Shown here in pieces: positions 45,028 to 52,952 of a DNA stretch of 64,000 nucleotides. The stretch is from Oceanobacillus luteolus (lineage in GTDB: Bacteria; Bacillota; Bacilli; Bacillales; Amphibacillaceae): assembly GCF_023715655.1 (NCBI RefSeq), contig NZ_JAMBON010000004.1:62001-126000 (forward strand), read 5' to 3'. The notes beneath the pieces are model-generated. The model searched no databases. It was not told where the DNA came from and saw only the letters and a list, made by a program, of their open reading frames with translations. The stretch's first letter is position 1, and each line of letters begins with the position of its first letter. Both the position numbers and the translations under genes were made by a program.

Positions 45028-45455
45028 CACAACTTCTCACGTTCGATCAGGACTCGAATTTAGTGTTTTCGCAGCACTTGTGAAGCTCTCATGTTCGATT
45101 GACGTAAGAATTTTGGTGCTCGTAGCATGTGAGAGGCTCTCACGTTTGATTGACGGATAGAATATAGGCGCTCGTAGCACGTGAGAAGCTCTCACGTTTG
45201 ATTAACGGATAGAATTTAGCCGCTCGTAGCACGTGAGAAGCTCTCACGTTTGATTGACGGATAGAATATAGGCGCTCGTAGCACGTGAGAAGCTCTCACG
45301 TTTGATTGAAGCAATAATTTGGCATCCCGTAGCACGCGAGAAACGCTCACGTTCGATTAAGGCTTGAATTTAATGCTGCCTTAGCACGTAAGAATCTCTT
45401 ACGTTCAATTGAATCATGAATTCAGGGCTACCCTATTACGTGAGAAGCTCCATGA
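45028..45455. repeat. Tandem array 2, 52-bp period
   Basis: The anchor CTCACG (or a variant) occurs at 45036, 45088, 45139, 45191, 45243, 45295, 45346 and 45398, with a partial unit at 45448; spacing is 50-52 bases, mostly 52. Central units contain ACGTGAGA-AGC-TCTCACGT, a perfect 8-bp stem with a 3-base loop, followed by TTTGATTGACGGATAGAAT and a GCGCTCGTAGC link. It lies between facing terminators of csp and ppaC. Confidence 0.93.
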
Positions 45456-45494
45456 AATAAAAAACTGAGACAGAAGCATTGCCTCTGTCCCAGT
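45456..45494 (-). terminator. Terminator after ppaC
   Basis: ACTGAGACAGAAGC (45464-45477) pairs with GCCTCTGTCCCAGT (45481-45494) including wobble pairs; six T on the minus strand. Confidence 0.85.
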
Positions 45495-45499
45495 CTATT

Positions 45500-46423
45500 T
45501 TATTTTACATACTCATCAGTTAATGTTGTAACGATTTGTTTCTTACGAGATACTACACCTTTTAGTAAGGCACGGTTATTTTGCAGTTCCACATTGAATC
45601 CAGTTGCTACATTAGCCTGTCCTCTTCCAAGGGCAAGCACTTCAGAATCATTATTGAGAATATCTGTTACTACGAATAGGAAAAGATCGAGACTTTTACT
45701 TTCAATAATTTGATTGATTTCCGCTTCAATTTCATCTTGTTTTTCATAGATTTCACTTAAATCAACCGTATTTACTTGAGCAATTTCTACTTTTGCATCG
45801 CCCATTGAAAATTCTTTCGCATCCATTGTTAACAGATCAGAAACAGACTTTTCACTTAAATCCGCACCAGCTTTTAACATTTCAAGACCATATGTCTCCA
45901 AATCCACTCCTGCAATTTCTGCCAATTCACGAGCAGCTGCCACATCTTCTTCTGTGCAGGTTGGTGATTTTAATAATAGGGAGTCAGAAATGATTGCAGA
46001 TAATAACAAACCAGCGACTTCTTTACTTCGCTCCACATTATTCTCTTTGTACATCTTATTTAGAATCGTTGCGGTACACCCAACTGGTTCTGCACGGAAA
46101 TAAAGAGGTTCTTTCGTTTCAAAGTTTGAGATGCGGTGATGATCAATCACTTCAACAATTTTTGCAGCTTCTATATTATCTGCACTTTGCTGGAATTCGT
46201 TATGGTCAACAAGCACAACTTCCGTGCCATCTTCTACTTTTTCAAGTAGAGCCGGAGCTTCTACATTAAAGTAATTTAAAGCGTACTGTGTTTCTTGATT
46301 CACTTCCCCTAATCTGCGCGCTTCCACATCTTCGCCAAGTTTTCCTTTCAAATCAGCGTAAACAACTGCTGAGCAAATTGTATCTGTATCCGGATTCTTA
46401 TGTCCAAAAACTAATTTTGCCAT
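45500..46423 (-). CDS. ppaC: Manganese-dependent inorganic pyrophosphatase
   Basis: Family II pyrophosphatase (DHH superfamily), 307 aa. [13 protein letters not shown] at the N terminus, VDHNE near residue 73 and VIDHHRI near 96 give the metal ligands; [10 protein letters not shown] near the C terminus binds pyrophosphate. Standard two-domain length without a CBS insert. It drives biosynthesis by removing pyrophosphate. Single gene ending at a terminator beside tandem array 2. Confidence 0.96.
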   Translation of the reverse strand: MAKLVFGHKNPDTDTICSAVVYADLKGKLGEDVEARRLGEVNQETQYALNYFNVEAPALLEKVEDGTEVVLVDHNEFQQSADNIEAAKIVEVIDHHRISNFETKEPLYFRAEPVGCTATILNKMYKENNVERSKEVAGLLLSAIISDSLLLKSPTCTEEDVAAARELAEIAGVDLETYGLEMLKAGADLSEKSVSDLLTMDAKEFSMGDAKVEIAQVNTVDLSEIYEKQDEIEAEINQIIESKSLDLFLFVVTDILNNDSEVLALGRGQANVATGFNVELQNNRALLKGVVSRKKQIVTTLTDEYVK

Positions 46424-46628
46424 TATGCCCTTCTCCTTTTATATGTAATGAATGAGTTAACTTATGTAAATATAATCAAATTTTATCATATCAAACTTTC
46501 TCTTTCAATTATAGGACAGGCATGCATCTGGCCGCCGGATTATTTTACAATCGAATAGAGAAAAGCTAAACTAGTATAGGAAGTATGATTGTGAAATACC
46601 TTTCAAGATGAAAGAGGAGGAAATATAT

Positions 46629-47087
46629 ATGTCTAGAAAACAATTTAATCTAGCTAGAACTGCATTACTTAATTTTATAGAGGAACTAACGGAAGATACT
46701 GCTGATGTCCAAGCATCACCATTCAATAATACATTACGCTGGCATGTTGGCCACGTACTGACTTTCAATGAGAAATTATTGTTCCGTTACCCTAAAAAAT
46801 CTAATAATATTCCCGAAGAATATGCAGAACTCTTCGGACCAGGCACAAAACCTAGTGAGTGGACAAAAGAAGCACCCACATTAGAAACATTGATAAATCA
46901 ATTGCAAGAGCAACAAGAACGGGTTAATAACTTCGATGACCTCTTCTGGCAAACGAATGTATCGTTTAAAGTTCCATTTGGCAGCATTGAAACATTTGGT
47001 GACCTATTAATTATGCTCGCTCATCATGAGACAGAACATCTAGGCAAAATGAAAGCAATGCTTCAGGTAGTGAATGCGGAAAAATGA
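46629..47087 (+). CDS. DinB-family protein
   Basis: 152-aa four-helix bundle of the DinB/YfiT-like superfamily, probably a metal-dependent thiol transferase or hydrolase of unknown substrate. Putative metal histidines lie in WHVGHV (near 39-43) and AHHETEHLGKM (near 131-137). AGAGGAGGAAATATAT precedes the ATG at 46629. Its stop overlaps the start of the FAD oxidase gene (ATGA), so the two are coupled. Confidence 0.82.
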   Translation: MSRKQFNLARTALLNFIEELTEDTADVQASPFNNTLRWHVGHVLTFNEKLLFRYPKKSNNIPEEYAELFGPGTKPSEWTKEAPTLETLINQLQEQQERVNNFDDLFWQTNVSFKVPFGSIETFGDLLIMLAHHETEHLGKMKAMLQVVNAEK

Positions 47088-48190
47088 CAAATAAGATAAT
47101 CATTATTGGCGGCGGAATTGTTGGAGCAAGTTCCGCCTATTTCCTTTCCAAGCAAGGTACCTCTGTTACTTTGATTGACCGAGCGGATGATGGTCAAGCT
47201 ACTGATGCAGCTGCAGGCATCATCTGTCCCTGGCTTTCTCAACGAAGAAACAAAGCGTGGTATCGGCTGGTGAAAGCTGGAGCAAAAATGTATCCGGAGC
47301 TCATAGCAGATCTGGAAGCAGATGGTGAACTGGATACTGGTTACAAACGGGTAGGAGCACTCAGCATCCACCATGATAAGAAAAAATTGATTGCCATGCA
47401 AGAGCGGGCCATCAAACGACGAGAAGATGCACCTGAAATTGGAGATATCCAATTATTAGATGAAACAATGGCGAAAGAGAAATTTCCACTTCTACGTGAT
47501 GGATATGAAGCTCTATATGTAAGCGGTGCTGCGCGAGTTGACGGGCGTAAGCTGCGAGATGCGTTGATCCGTGGTGCAGTAAAACATGGAACTAAATTAA
47601 TCCACGGCAGTGCGGAGCTTTTAATTGAAGGTAACCAAGTTACAGGAGTAACTGTAGACGGGGAAAAATACTTTTCAGATCAAGTGATAGCAACAACCGG
47701 TGCTTGGATGAATGATCTGCTTGAGCCATTTGGGCTTAAAGAATTTGAGGTTAAACCGCAAAAAGCTCAAATTCTACATGTACGTTTTGAAAAATTGGAT
47801 ACGGAAAATCTCCCAGTCATTATGCCACCAAACGATCAATACATGCTCAGCTTTGATGATCATCGATTCGTCATCGGAGCGACTCATGAAGACAATGTGG
47901 GTTATGATACTAACTTAACAGTATTCGGTATAAACGACATCTTAACGAAAGCATTAGAAATAGCCCCCGCTTTGAAGGATAGTATATTTCTGGAAGCTCG
48001 GGTCGGTTTTAGACCAATGACAGAAGGATTCCTTCCAGTAATCGGCAAGTTGAAATCTGCTACCGGCCTCTTGTATGCAAATGGTCTCGGAGCTACAGGT
48101 TTGACTGCAGGACCATTTTTAGGCAAGCAGCTTGCTAAAATGGCTCTACATGAATCGACCGATATCAACCTTGAAGATTACCAGCTTTAG
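47084..48190 (+). CDS. FAD-dependent oxidoreductase, DAO family
   Basis: 368-aa flavoprotein of the glycine/D-amino acid oxidase (DadA-like) family. The dinucleotide motif IIIGGGIVGASSAYFLSKQG opens the protein; the C-terminal region RVGFRPMTEGFLPVIG near 305 and ANGLGATGLTAGPFLG near 330 bind FAD. The substrate is probably an amine or D-amino acid. It forms an operon with a DinB-type gene. Confidence 0.87.
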   Translation: MTNKIIIIGGGIVGASSAYFLSKQGTSVTLIDRADDGQATDAAAGIICPWLSQRRNKAWYRLVKAGAKMYPELIADLEADGELDTGYKRVGALSIHHDKKKLIAMQERAIKRREDAPEIGDIQLLDETMAKEKFPLLRDGYEALYVSGAARVDGRKLRDALIRGAVKHGTKLIHGSAELLIEGNQVTGVTVDGEKYFSDQVIATTGAWMNDLLEPFGLKEFEVKPQKAQILHVRFEKLDTENLPVIMPPNDQYMLSFDDHRFVIGATHEDNVGYDTNLTVFGINDILTKALEIAPALKDSIFLEARVGFRPMTEGFLPVIGKLKSATGLLYANGLGATGLTAGPFLGKQLAKMALHESTDINLEDYQL

Positions 48191-48195
48191 GTTCT

Positions 48196-48240
48196 AAAAA
48201 GTTAGACGTTCTACTCCAACCGAACGTCTAACTTTATTTT
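48196..48240. terminator. Bidirectional terminator
   Basis: AAAGTTAGACGTTC (48198-48211) and GAACGTCTAACTTT (48222-48235) form a perfect 14-bp stem with flanking A and T tracts, between the FAD oxidase and a convergent Usp gene. Confidence 0.93.
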
Positions 48241-48241
48241 G

Positions 48242-48658
48242 TTATTTAATAATAAGTACGGGGCAGTTTGCACGCTTGGCAACTTTGTGGCTTACACTCC
48301 CGAGGATAAGGGTTTGCAATTGATTAAGCCCTCTACTCCCAATGACGACACAATCAAATGCCCGTTCATTGGCAAACTTTACTATGGTTGGACCAGGATC
48401 GCCGTGAAGAATATGTGTCCCGAAGATTATTTTCGATTCATCCAAGCGTTCGCGAATAGGTCTGATTTTTTCTTTGCGCTTTCTTTCAATTTCAAATTGG
48501 TTATTGGAATGAAGAGCATCTTTCTTTGCTGTACTTTCATCAACGACGTAAACCGCATCGATTGCACTATCAAATTTCTGTGCTAATTTAATGGAATATT
48601 CTGTTGCTTTTATCGAATGTTCCGAACCGTCAACTGCAAGTAAAATACGCTTAAACAT
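48242..48658 (-). CDS. Universal stress protein UspA family
   Basis: 138-aa Usp protein with ILLAVDGSEHS at the N terminus and the ATP-binding pattern IGSRGLNQLQTLILGSVSHKV near 110-130. Start at ATG 48656-48658 with GGGGTGAACAA. It is a second, diverged Usp besides the one at 30.2 kb. It lies 41 bases after the YczE-like gene and probably shares its transcript. Confidence 0.9.
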   Translation of the reverse strand: MFKRILLAVDGSEHSIKATEYSIKLAQKFDSAIDAVYVVDESTAKKDALHSNNQFEIERKRKEKIRPIRERLDESKIIFGTHILHGDPGPTIVKFANERAFDCVVIGSRGLNQLQTLILGSVSHKVAKRANCPVLIIK

Positions 48659-48699
48659 TTGTTCACCCCACACAATTTAAATTTTTGATCAATAGGGAC

Positions 48700-49353
48700 T
48701 CAACTTGATTTTTCCCGCGCAATCATACGAGTGTTTCCATCAATTTTCCCTTCAATCTTACTGATTATACGTCCAAAGAATTGATAGGAATACTGGAATA
48801 TCGGGCTCTGGATGAACGTAAAGATAAATGAAAAGATAAAGACAGGACCACCAATCAGAAAGCCGACTACCAACACCAGCGTTTCAACTATTATCCGCAC
48901 GCGGCTAACGGACATGCCTGTTCTATCGGACAAGGAGAGCATAAAACCATCCCTAGGCCCGGAACCTACTCCACCGGCATTATACATACCTCCACCGAAT
49001 CCCATAATTACTATCCCCGTGATGATAATGATAATGTCCATCCATGTATTTGTAGCAGTCGGAAGAAAACCCATCCACATATATAAATCCACAAATGCAC
49101 CTACTAAAATAGCATTGATGAACGTGCCGAGTTTTATGTAGCGTCTATCCATCAGTAGCGTAACTAGAATCAATAGAATAGAAATAATAATCGCCCAAGA
49201 ACCAATCGATAAGCCAAAGTGGTCGAAAAGCGCTACATTAAGCACATCCCATGGGTGGACCCCTAAATGTTGAACATTGATTGCTAAAGTGATCCCCATA
49301 CTGAAAATCATCATACCTAAGAGAAAGAATACCCACCGGATTGTCTGCTTCAA
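48700..49353 (-). CDS. YczE/YyaS/YitT family membrane protein
   Basis: 217-aa protein with five or six helices and the signature GGVGSGPRDGFMLSLS near residue 130. Members are widespread in Bacilli without a defined role (YczE is required for surfactin and bacilysin-type production in some Bacillus). The TTG at 49351-49353 is seven bases after GGAGGG and is preferred to an ATG five codons upstream that overlaps the ribosome site. Confidence 0.82.
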   Translation of the reverse strand: MKQTIRWVFFLLGMMIFSMGITLAINVQHLGVHPWDVLNVALFDHFGLSIGSWAIIISILLILVTLLMDRRYIKLGTFINAILVGAFVDLYMWMGFLPTATNTWMDIIIIITGIVIMGFGGGMYNAGGVGSGPRDGFMLSLSDRTGMSVSRVRIIVETLVLVVGFLIGGPVFIFSFIFTFIQSPIFQYSYQFFGRIISKIEGKIDGNTRMIAREKSS

Positions 49354-49438
49354 GGTACAACCCTCCATTTATTTTTATCTTTCAAATAATATATCATATT
49401 CAGACAAAAATGCCATTGTTGTAATCAACCTGTTAAAA

Positions 49439-49466
49439 ACAAATTAGGCACGTATTGCATACAATA
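49439..49466 (+). promoter_or_regulatory. Sporulation-type promoter of the cupin gene
   Basis: CATACAATA (49458-49466) with AC (49439-49440) 17 bases upstream matches the sigma-K form mACm-N16/17-CATANNNTA; CATACAAT also fits sigma-E. Confidence 0.6.
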
Positions 49467-49500
49467 GACCGATAACTATACTCGAAAGGAAATGATTACA

Positions 49501-50064
49501 ATGTATTATGGTTCTAACTACAATCCATATTCTTACTATCCTCCATATTATCCTTACCCTCATCCTTATGAACAACCAGCTTATCCGTATACAGAGGACA
49601 GGTATTATCCGCCTTTATCTAATGAAGAAATGGATAGACAAGGAGACCATGGAAACCAGCCCTACGTATTTAATATTGAGCATGCCACCGAACGGAATCG
49701 GGCATTTCGCAGAGCTGTTTGGACAGGTCAACACTTACAGGTTACACTTATGCGGCTATTACCTGGGGAAGATATTGGATTAGAGATCCATCCGAATACG
49801 GATCAATTTATACGAGTGGAAGATGGACGCGGAGTTGTTCAAATGGGGAATCGCCGCAATAATTTGACCTTCGAACGACGGATTCGAGAAGATGATGCGA
49901 TTTTGATTCCAGCAGGAATGTGGCATAATATCACGAATACCGGCAGGGAATCACTCCATCTTTACTCGATTTATGCCCCACCAGAACATCCACGGGGAAC
50001 CATACACCGTACAAAACAAGATGCACAACATCATCACGGGAACCAACACAGAGCAGTAGATTAA
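49501..50064 (+). CDS. Cupin-domain protein with Tyr/Pro-rich N terminus
   Basis: 187 aa. The first 45 residues are very rich in Tyr and Pro (YYPPYYPYPHPYEQPAYPY), as in spore coat and crust proteins; the rest is a single cupin barrel (GEDIGLEIHPNTDQFIRVEDGRG and IPAGMWHNITNTG) that could hold a metal. The His-rich tail ends HHHGNQHRAVD. ATG at 49501 is ten bases past AAAGGA. A sporulation-type promoter upstream supports a coat role, which is an inference. Confidence 0.8.
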   Translation: MYYGSNYNPYSYYPPYYPYPHPYEQPAYPYTEDRYYPPLSNEEMDRQGDHGNQPYVFNIEHATERNRAFRRAVWTGQHLQVTLMRLLPGEDIGLEIHPNTDQFIRVEDGRGVVQMGNRRNNLTFERRIREDDAILIPAGMWHNITNTGRESLHLYSIYAPPEHPRGTIHRTKQDAQHHHGNQHRAVD

Positions 50065-50075
50065 TTATACACACA

Positions 50076-50108
50076 AAAGCCGTACGCATATTTACACTGC
50101 ATACGGCT
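50076..50108 (-). terminator. Terminator after ferredoxin
   Basis: AGCCGTACGCA and TGCATACGGCT pair with one mismatch; TTTTG follows on the minus strand. Confidence 0.8.
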
Positions 50109-50120
50109 CTTCACTTGAAT

Positions 50121-50360
50121 TTATCTATTTGCAAAAAACTCCTCCGCACGTTGCAGGAAAATTTCTTGATCTGGCGATAAATCATATTCTTCCTCGATTG
50201 CATCAACTGGGCATACCGCTTTACAAGCCGCACAATCAATACATACATCTGGATCTATATAAAACTGATCTGGACCTTCTACAATACAGTCAACTGGACA
50301 AACGCTTACACATTCAGCTGCCTTCTCCGATTGACATGCTTCTAAGATAACAAAAGCCAC
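50121..50360 (-). CDS. Ferredoxin, two iron-sulfur clusters
   Basis: 79-aa bacterial-type ferredoxin. The second site is a classic CIDCAACKAVCP [4Fe-4S] motif; the first has C9, C17, C21 and C25 with a seven-residue gap between the first two, the arrangement of seven-iron ferredoxins. A GTG start lies ten bases after AAGGAGG. Electron carrier of unknown partner; similar genes in Bacilli are annotated fer or fdxA. Tandem array 3 lies upstream. Confidence 0.9.
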   Translation of the reverse strand: MAFVILEACQSEKAAECVSVCPVDCIVEGPDQFYIDPDVCIDCAACKAVCPVDAIEEEYDLSPDQEIFLQRAEEFFANR

Positions 50361-50528
50361 CTGATTTCAACCTCCTTATAGCTATAATATCTCTCTATCA
50401 ATGATACGGCTTTATTTATGGATTGTAAATTAATTCGATTACAATTAGATGGGCTACTAAGAAGATTGATAGACACGAATTCATCAGGAGAAAATTATAT
50501 TCACTTTGTGTTTATGAGTGCTATTATC

Positions 50529-51100
50529 GACCGAAAATTTTTGGATACTGCTTGTTCGGGCGATTATAAGCACTATAATCGACCGAAGCTTCTCAAAGAG
50601 AATCACATTCGGGCATTGATTGAACGTATTAATGACCGAAAACGTCCATTCACTTCCTATTCGGGCGATTATTAGCACCATAAACGACCGAAACTTCTCG
50701 ATGACTCCAAATTCGGGCATTGATTGAACGTATTAATGACCAAAAACGTCCATAGAATCCCTATTCGGGCGATTATTAGCACCATAAACGACCGAAGCTT
50801 CTCGATGACTCCAAATTCGGGCATTGATAAACCGTATAAATAACCGAAAACGTCCATTCACTTCCTATTCGGGCGATTATTAGCACCATAAACGACCGAA
50901 GCTTCTCGATGACTCTACATTCGGGCATTGATTGACCGTATAAATAACCGAAAACGTCCATTGACTTCCTATTCGGGCGACTATTAGTACTATAAACGAC
51001 CGAATCTATCCGGATACTCTTAATACGGTCGATGAGATACATTATGAACGACCGAAAGTATTGGAAGGCTTCTCATTCAAGCGAATATATATACTAAACA
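50529..51100. repeat. Tandem array 3, 52-bp period with 104-bp alternation
   Basis: TTCGGGC or a variant recurs at 50555, 50608, 50660, 50712, 50764, 50816, 50868, 50920, 50972, 51024 and 51076, 52-53 bases apart. Each unit has CCGAA about 20 bases before TTCGG, an inverted pair. Two unit types alternate: one with GCTTCTCGATGACTCC and GCATTGATTGA, the other with AACGTCCATTCACTTCC and GCGATTATTAGC. It occupies the gap between the NERD gene terminator and the ferredoxin gene; no gene lies there. Confidence 0.93.
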
Positions 51101-51140
51101 TACCTATAAATCACCTATTTAATATATTGAATAGTATTAG

Positions 51141-51179
51141 AGAAAAAAATTAGCCCTTCCTATACTAGGTAGGGCTAAT
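51141..51179 (-). terminator. Terminator after the NERD gene
   Basis: TTAGCCCT (51150-51157) pairs with AGGGCTAA (51171-51178); seven T on the minus strand. Confidence 0.9.
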
Positions 51180-51189
51180 AGTCACTGCA

Positions 51190-52089
51190 TTATACATAGT
51201 ATGTCCACTGTTTTTTTCCGACAGTTTGATAATTGTCTTTGAGTACTCGTCTGATCGCTTTCTTAGAATCCACCACCCTGCACCAATCATAGACTTGATT
51301 CGTGGTCAATCTCTTCTCTGGAAACAATAACTGAAATTCCCTTATTGAACGTAATATAGCAGAGCTCATTGGCTCTCTGTCTCCACAAGCTTCACAAACG
51401 CATGTCCTTTTAACTAAGGTAACTGAGATATTTCTACAGGATTTGCATGAGATTCCCTTTTTCAATTCTTCGTATTCATAAATTGGTAGTTGCATATAAG
51501 GAGATATCTCTTTACGGAGATCTAGTAACTTTGCAGAAAGGTTCCTGTTGGTATTTGTGATTCCTTTTGCTTGCAAATTGACTATATTTAAATGTTCATG
51601 TAGTTGAGAAGGAAAAATAAATGGTGAATCTAGTGGAGTTTGATAAAGAGTGAAAGTGGGGTTAACAAAAACGACGAACGACTCAATCATTAAAGTGCAG
51701 TTGATACTGAGGAGTAATTGGCGTAATAGTGACTCTGTTCTACTTAATTGATGCAATGGGTTAATTACTTCATAATGAGGCTTTTTATAAAACTTACCCG
51801 CTTCTAAATAAAAGTCACCTTCATAGTTTTTAATTTCATATAAGTAGATCTTATCCCGAGTTATAATCAGGCAATCAATCTGAAAAGTCGCTTGATTATA
51901 TTCAAGCAACAAATCCGTTAAAACTAACAAGTCGCCTTTTAATCTTTTCAACAGCTGTAGGAATTGCACTTCACCTTCATAGCCTTTTTTTAGATTAAGA
52001 TAATACTTGTTCTCTTTGTTTGATAACATCTTCCTCTTACTCAAATGATCAAAAAGTGACAATAATGGTGGTTTACCTACCGTTTCCAA
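51190..52089 (-). CDS. NERD-domain (nuclease-related) protein
   Basis: 299 aa. The N-terminal half carries a NERD domain: EGEVQFLQLL, then TFQIDCLIITRDKIYLYEIKNYEGD, with the Glu, Asp and E-x-K residues of a restriction-nuclease-like core (about 40-95). The C-terminal half has a zinc-ribbon-like CKSC-x10-CVCEAC (near 215-232) and a helical region. Such proteins are common in Bacilli; a role in DNA processing or defence is suspected but unproven. It is a single gene ending at a terminator. Confidence 0.8.
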   Translation of the reverse strand: METVGKPPLLSLFDHLSKRKMLSNKENKYYLNLKKGYEGEVQFLQLLKRLKGDLLVLTDLLLEYNQATFQIDCLIITRDKIYLYEIKNYEGDFYLEAGKFYKKPHYEVINPLHQLSRTESLLRQLLLSINCTLMIESFVVFVNPTFTLYQTPLDSPFIFPSQLHEHLNIVNLQAKGITNTNRNLSAKLLDLRKEISPYMQLPIYEYEELKKGISCKSCRNISVTLVKRTCVCEACGDREPMSSAILRSIREFQLLFPEKRLTTNQVYDWCRVVDSKKAIRRVLKDNYQTVGKKQWTYYV

Positions 52090-52184
52090 TTTATTATCTA
52101 CACCCTCCTTTCCTTATTTATTACTATAAATAATAACATAAATCTTATTAAATCATCCCCTAATAATCTATATAAAAAATCAGC

Positions 52185-52211
52185 ACATCCATCCCCTTAT
52201 TTCATACAATA
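52185..52211 (+). promoter_or_regulatory. Sporulation-type promoter of ytaF
   Basis: CATACAATA (52203-52211) with CACA (AC at 52185-52186) 16 bases upstream, matching the sigma-K/sigma-E -10 forms. Confidence 0.6.
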
Positions 52212-52287
52212 CTCTAGATAACTTCAAGGCGGAGGTCCACATCGTTATCTCATGTACTCTCCAGCAATATAAAAAGGAATGGATGCA

Positions 52288-52908
52288 ATGCTTTATTATA
52301 CTGGTCTCGCATTATTAGTTATTGCAGTAAGTCTTGATGGACTTGGAGTCGGGATTAGTTACGGAGTTCAGAAAACCCGTGTCCCACTGCTAGCCGTTTC
52401 CATCATCATGCTCTGTTCAGGCATTACTGTTTTCATTGCGATGACACTCGGATCTGGACTTAAGCATTTTATTTCTCCAGCCATCTCAGAAAATCTTGGT
52501 GCTGGTATCTTGATTGGACTCGGTTTATTTACTTTGTATAACCTCATAAAAGCCAAGAAAATAAAACTCGATGATACAGAAAATCCGACTGTCTTTAAAG
52601 ATGTGAAAAAAGTGCTTCGTTCACCTCATGAAGCAGATTTAGATCAATCTGGCACAATATCGAAGCATGAAGCCATTTTACTTGGGATGGCCCTTGCCTT
52701 AGATGCTTTCGGTGCAGGGATAGCTGCCAGCCTACTTGATTATTCAGCTTTTATAACGGCATTGTTTGTAGCAATGATGAGTGGGATTTTTCTCATGATT
52801 GGCTTAAAACTTGGCTTACTGCTTTCAAAATATGAAGATATACAATTCTTTTCTTACCTCCCCTCCCTCCTCTTAATTAGTATCGGATTCTTTAATCTAG
52901 TAAGTTAA
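52288..52908 (+). CDS. ytaF: Sporulation membrane protein YtaF
   Basis: 206 aa with six helices, related to MntP-type transporters and assigned to sporulation in Bacillus. Two related helical halves (SLDGLGVGISYG and ALDAFGAGIAASL) are joined by a cytoplasmic loop containing ADLDQSGTISKHE, an EF-hand-like stretch. The ATG at 52288 sits nine bases past AAGGA; an ATG three codons earlier touches it. A CATACAATA promoter lies upstream. Confidence 0.85.
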   Translation: MLYYTGLALLVIAVSLDGLGVGISYGVQKTRVPLLAVSIIMLCSGITVFIAMTLGSGLKHFISPAISENLGAGILIGLGLFTLYNLIKAKKIKLDDTENPTVFKDVKKVLRSPHEADLDQSGTISKHEAILLGMALALDAFGAGIAASLLDYSAFITALFVAMMSGIFLMIGLKLGLLLSKYEDIQFFSYLPSLLLISIGFFNLVS

Positions 52909-52950
52909 AAAGCTAGAATTCTCTGCTCGGATGAGAATTCTAGCTTTTCG
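52906..52950. terminator. Bidirectional terminator
   Basis: AAAAGCTAGAATTCTC (52907-52922) and its complement (52933-52948) form a 16-bp stem between ytaF and the AEC transporter gene. Confidence 0.93.
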
Positions 52951-52952
52951 TT

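Noticed and set aside
50418-51042. Several frames of 60-90 aa inside array 3
   Set aside because: They repeat the same peptide because the DNA is tandemly repeated; no ribosome sites and no family resemblance.
24543-51100. CRISPR arrays at the tandem-repeat loci
   Set aside because: Units are contiguous at 52 bp and vary along their whole length; there are no identical repeats separated by unique spacers, and no cas genes are present.
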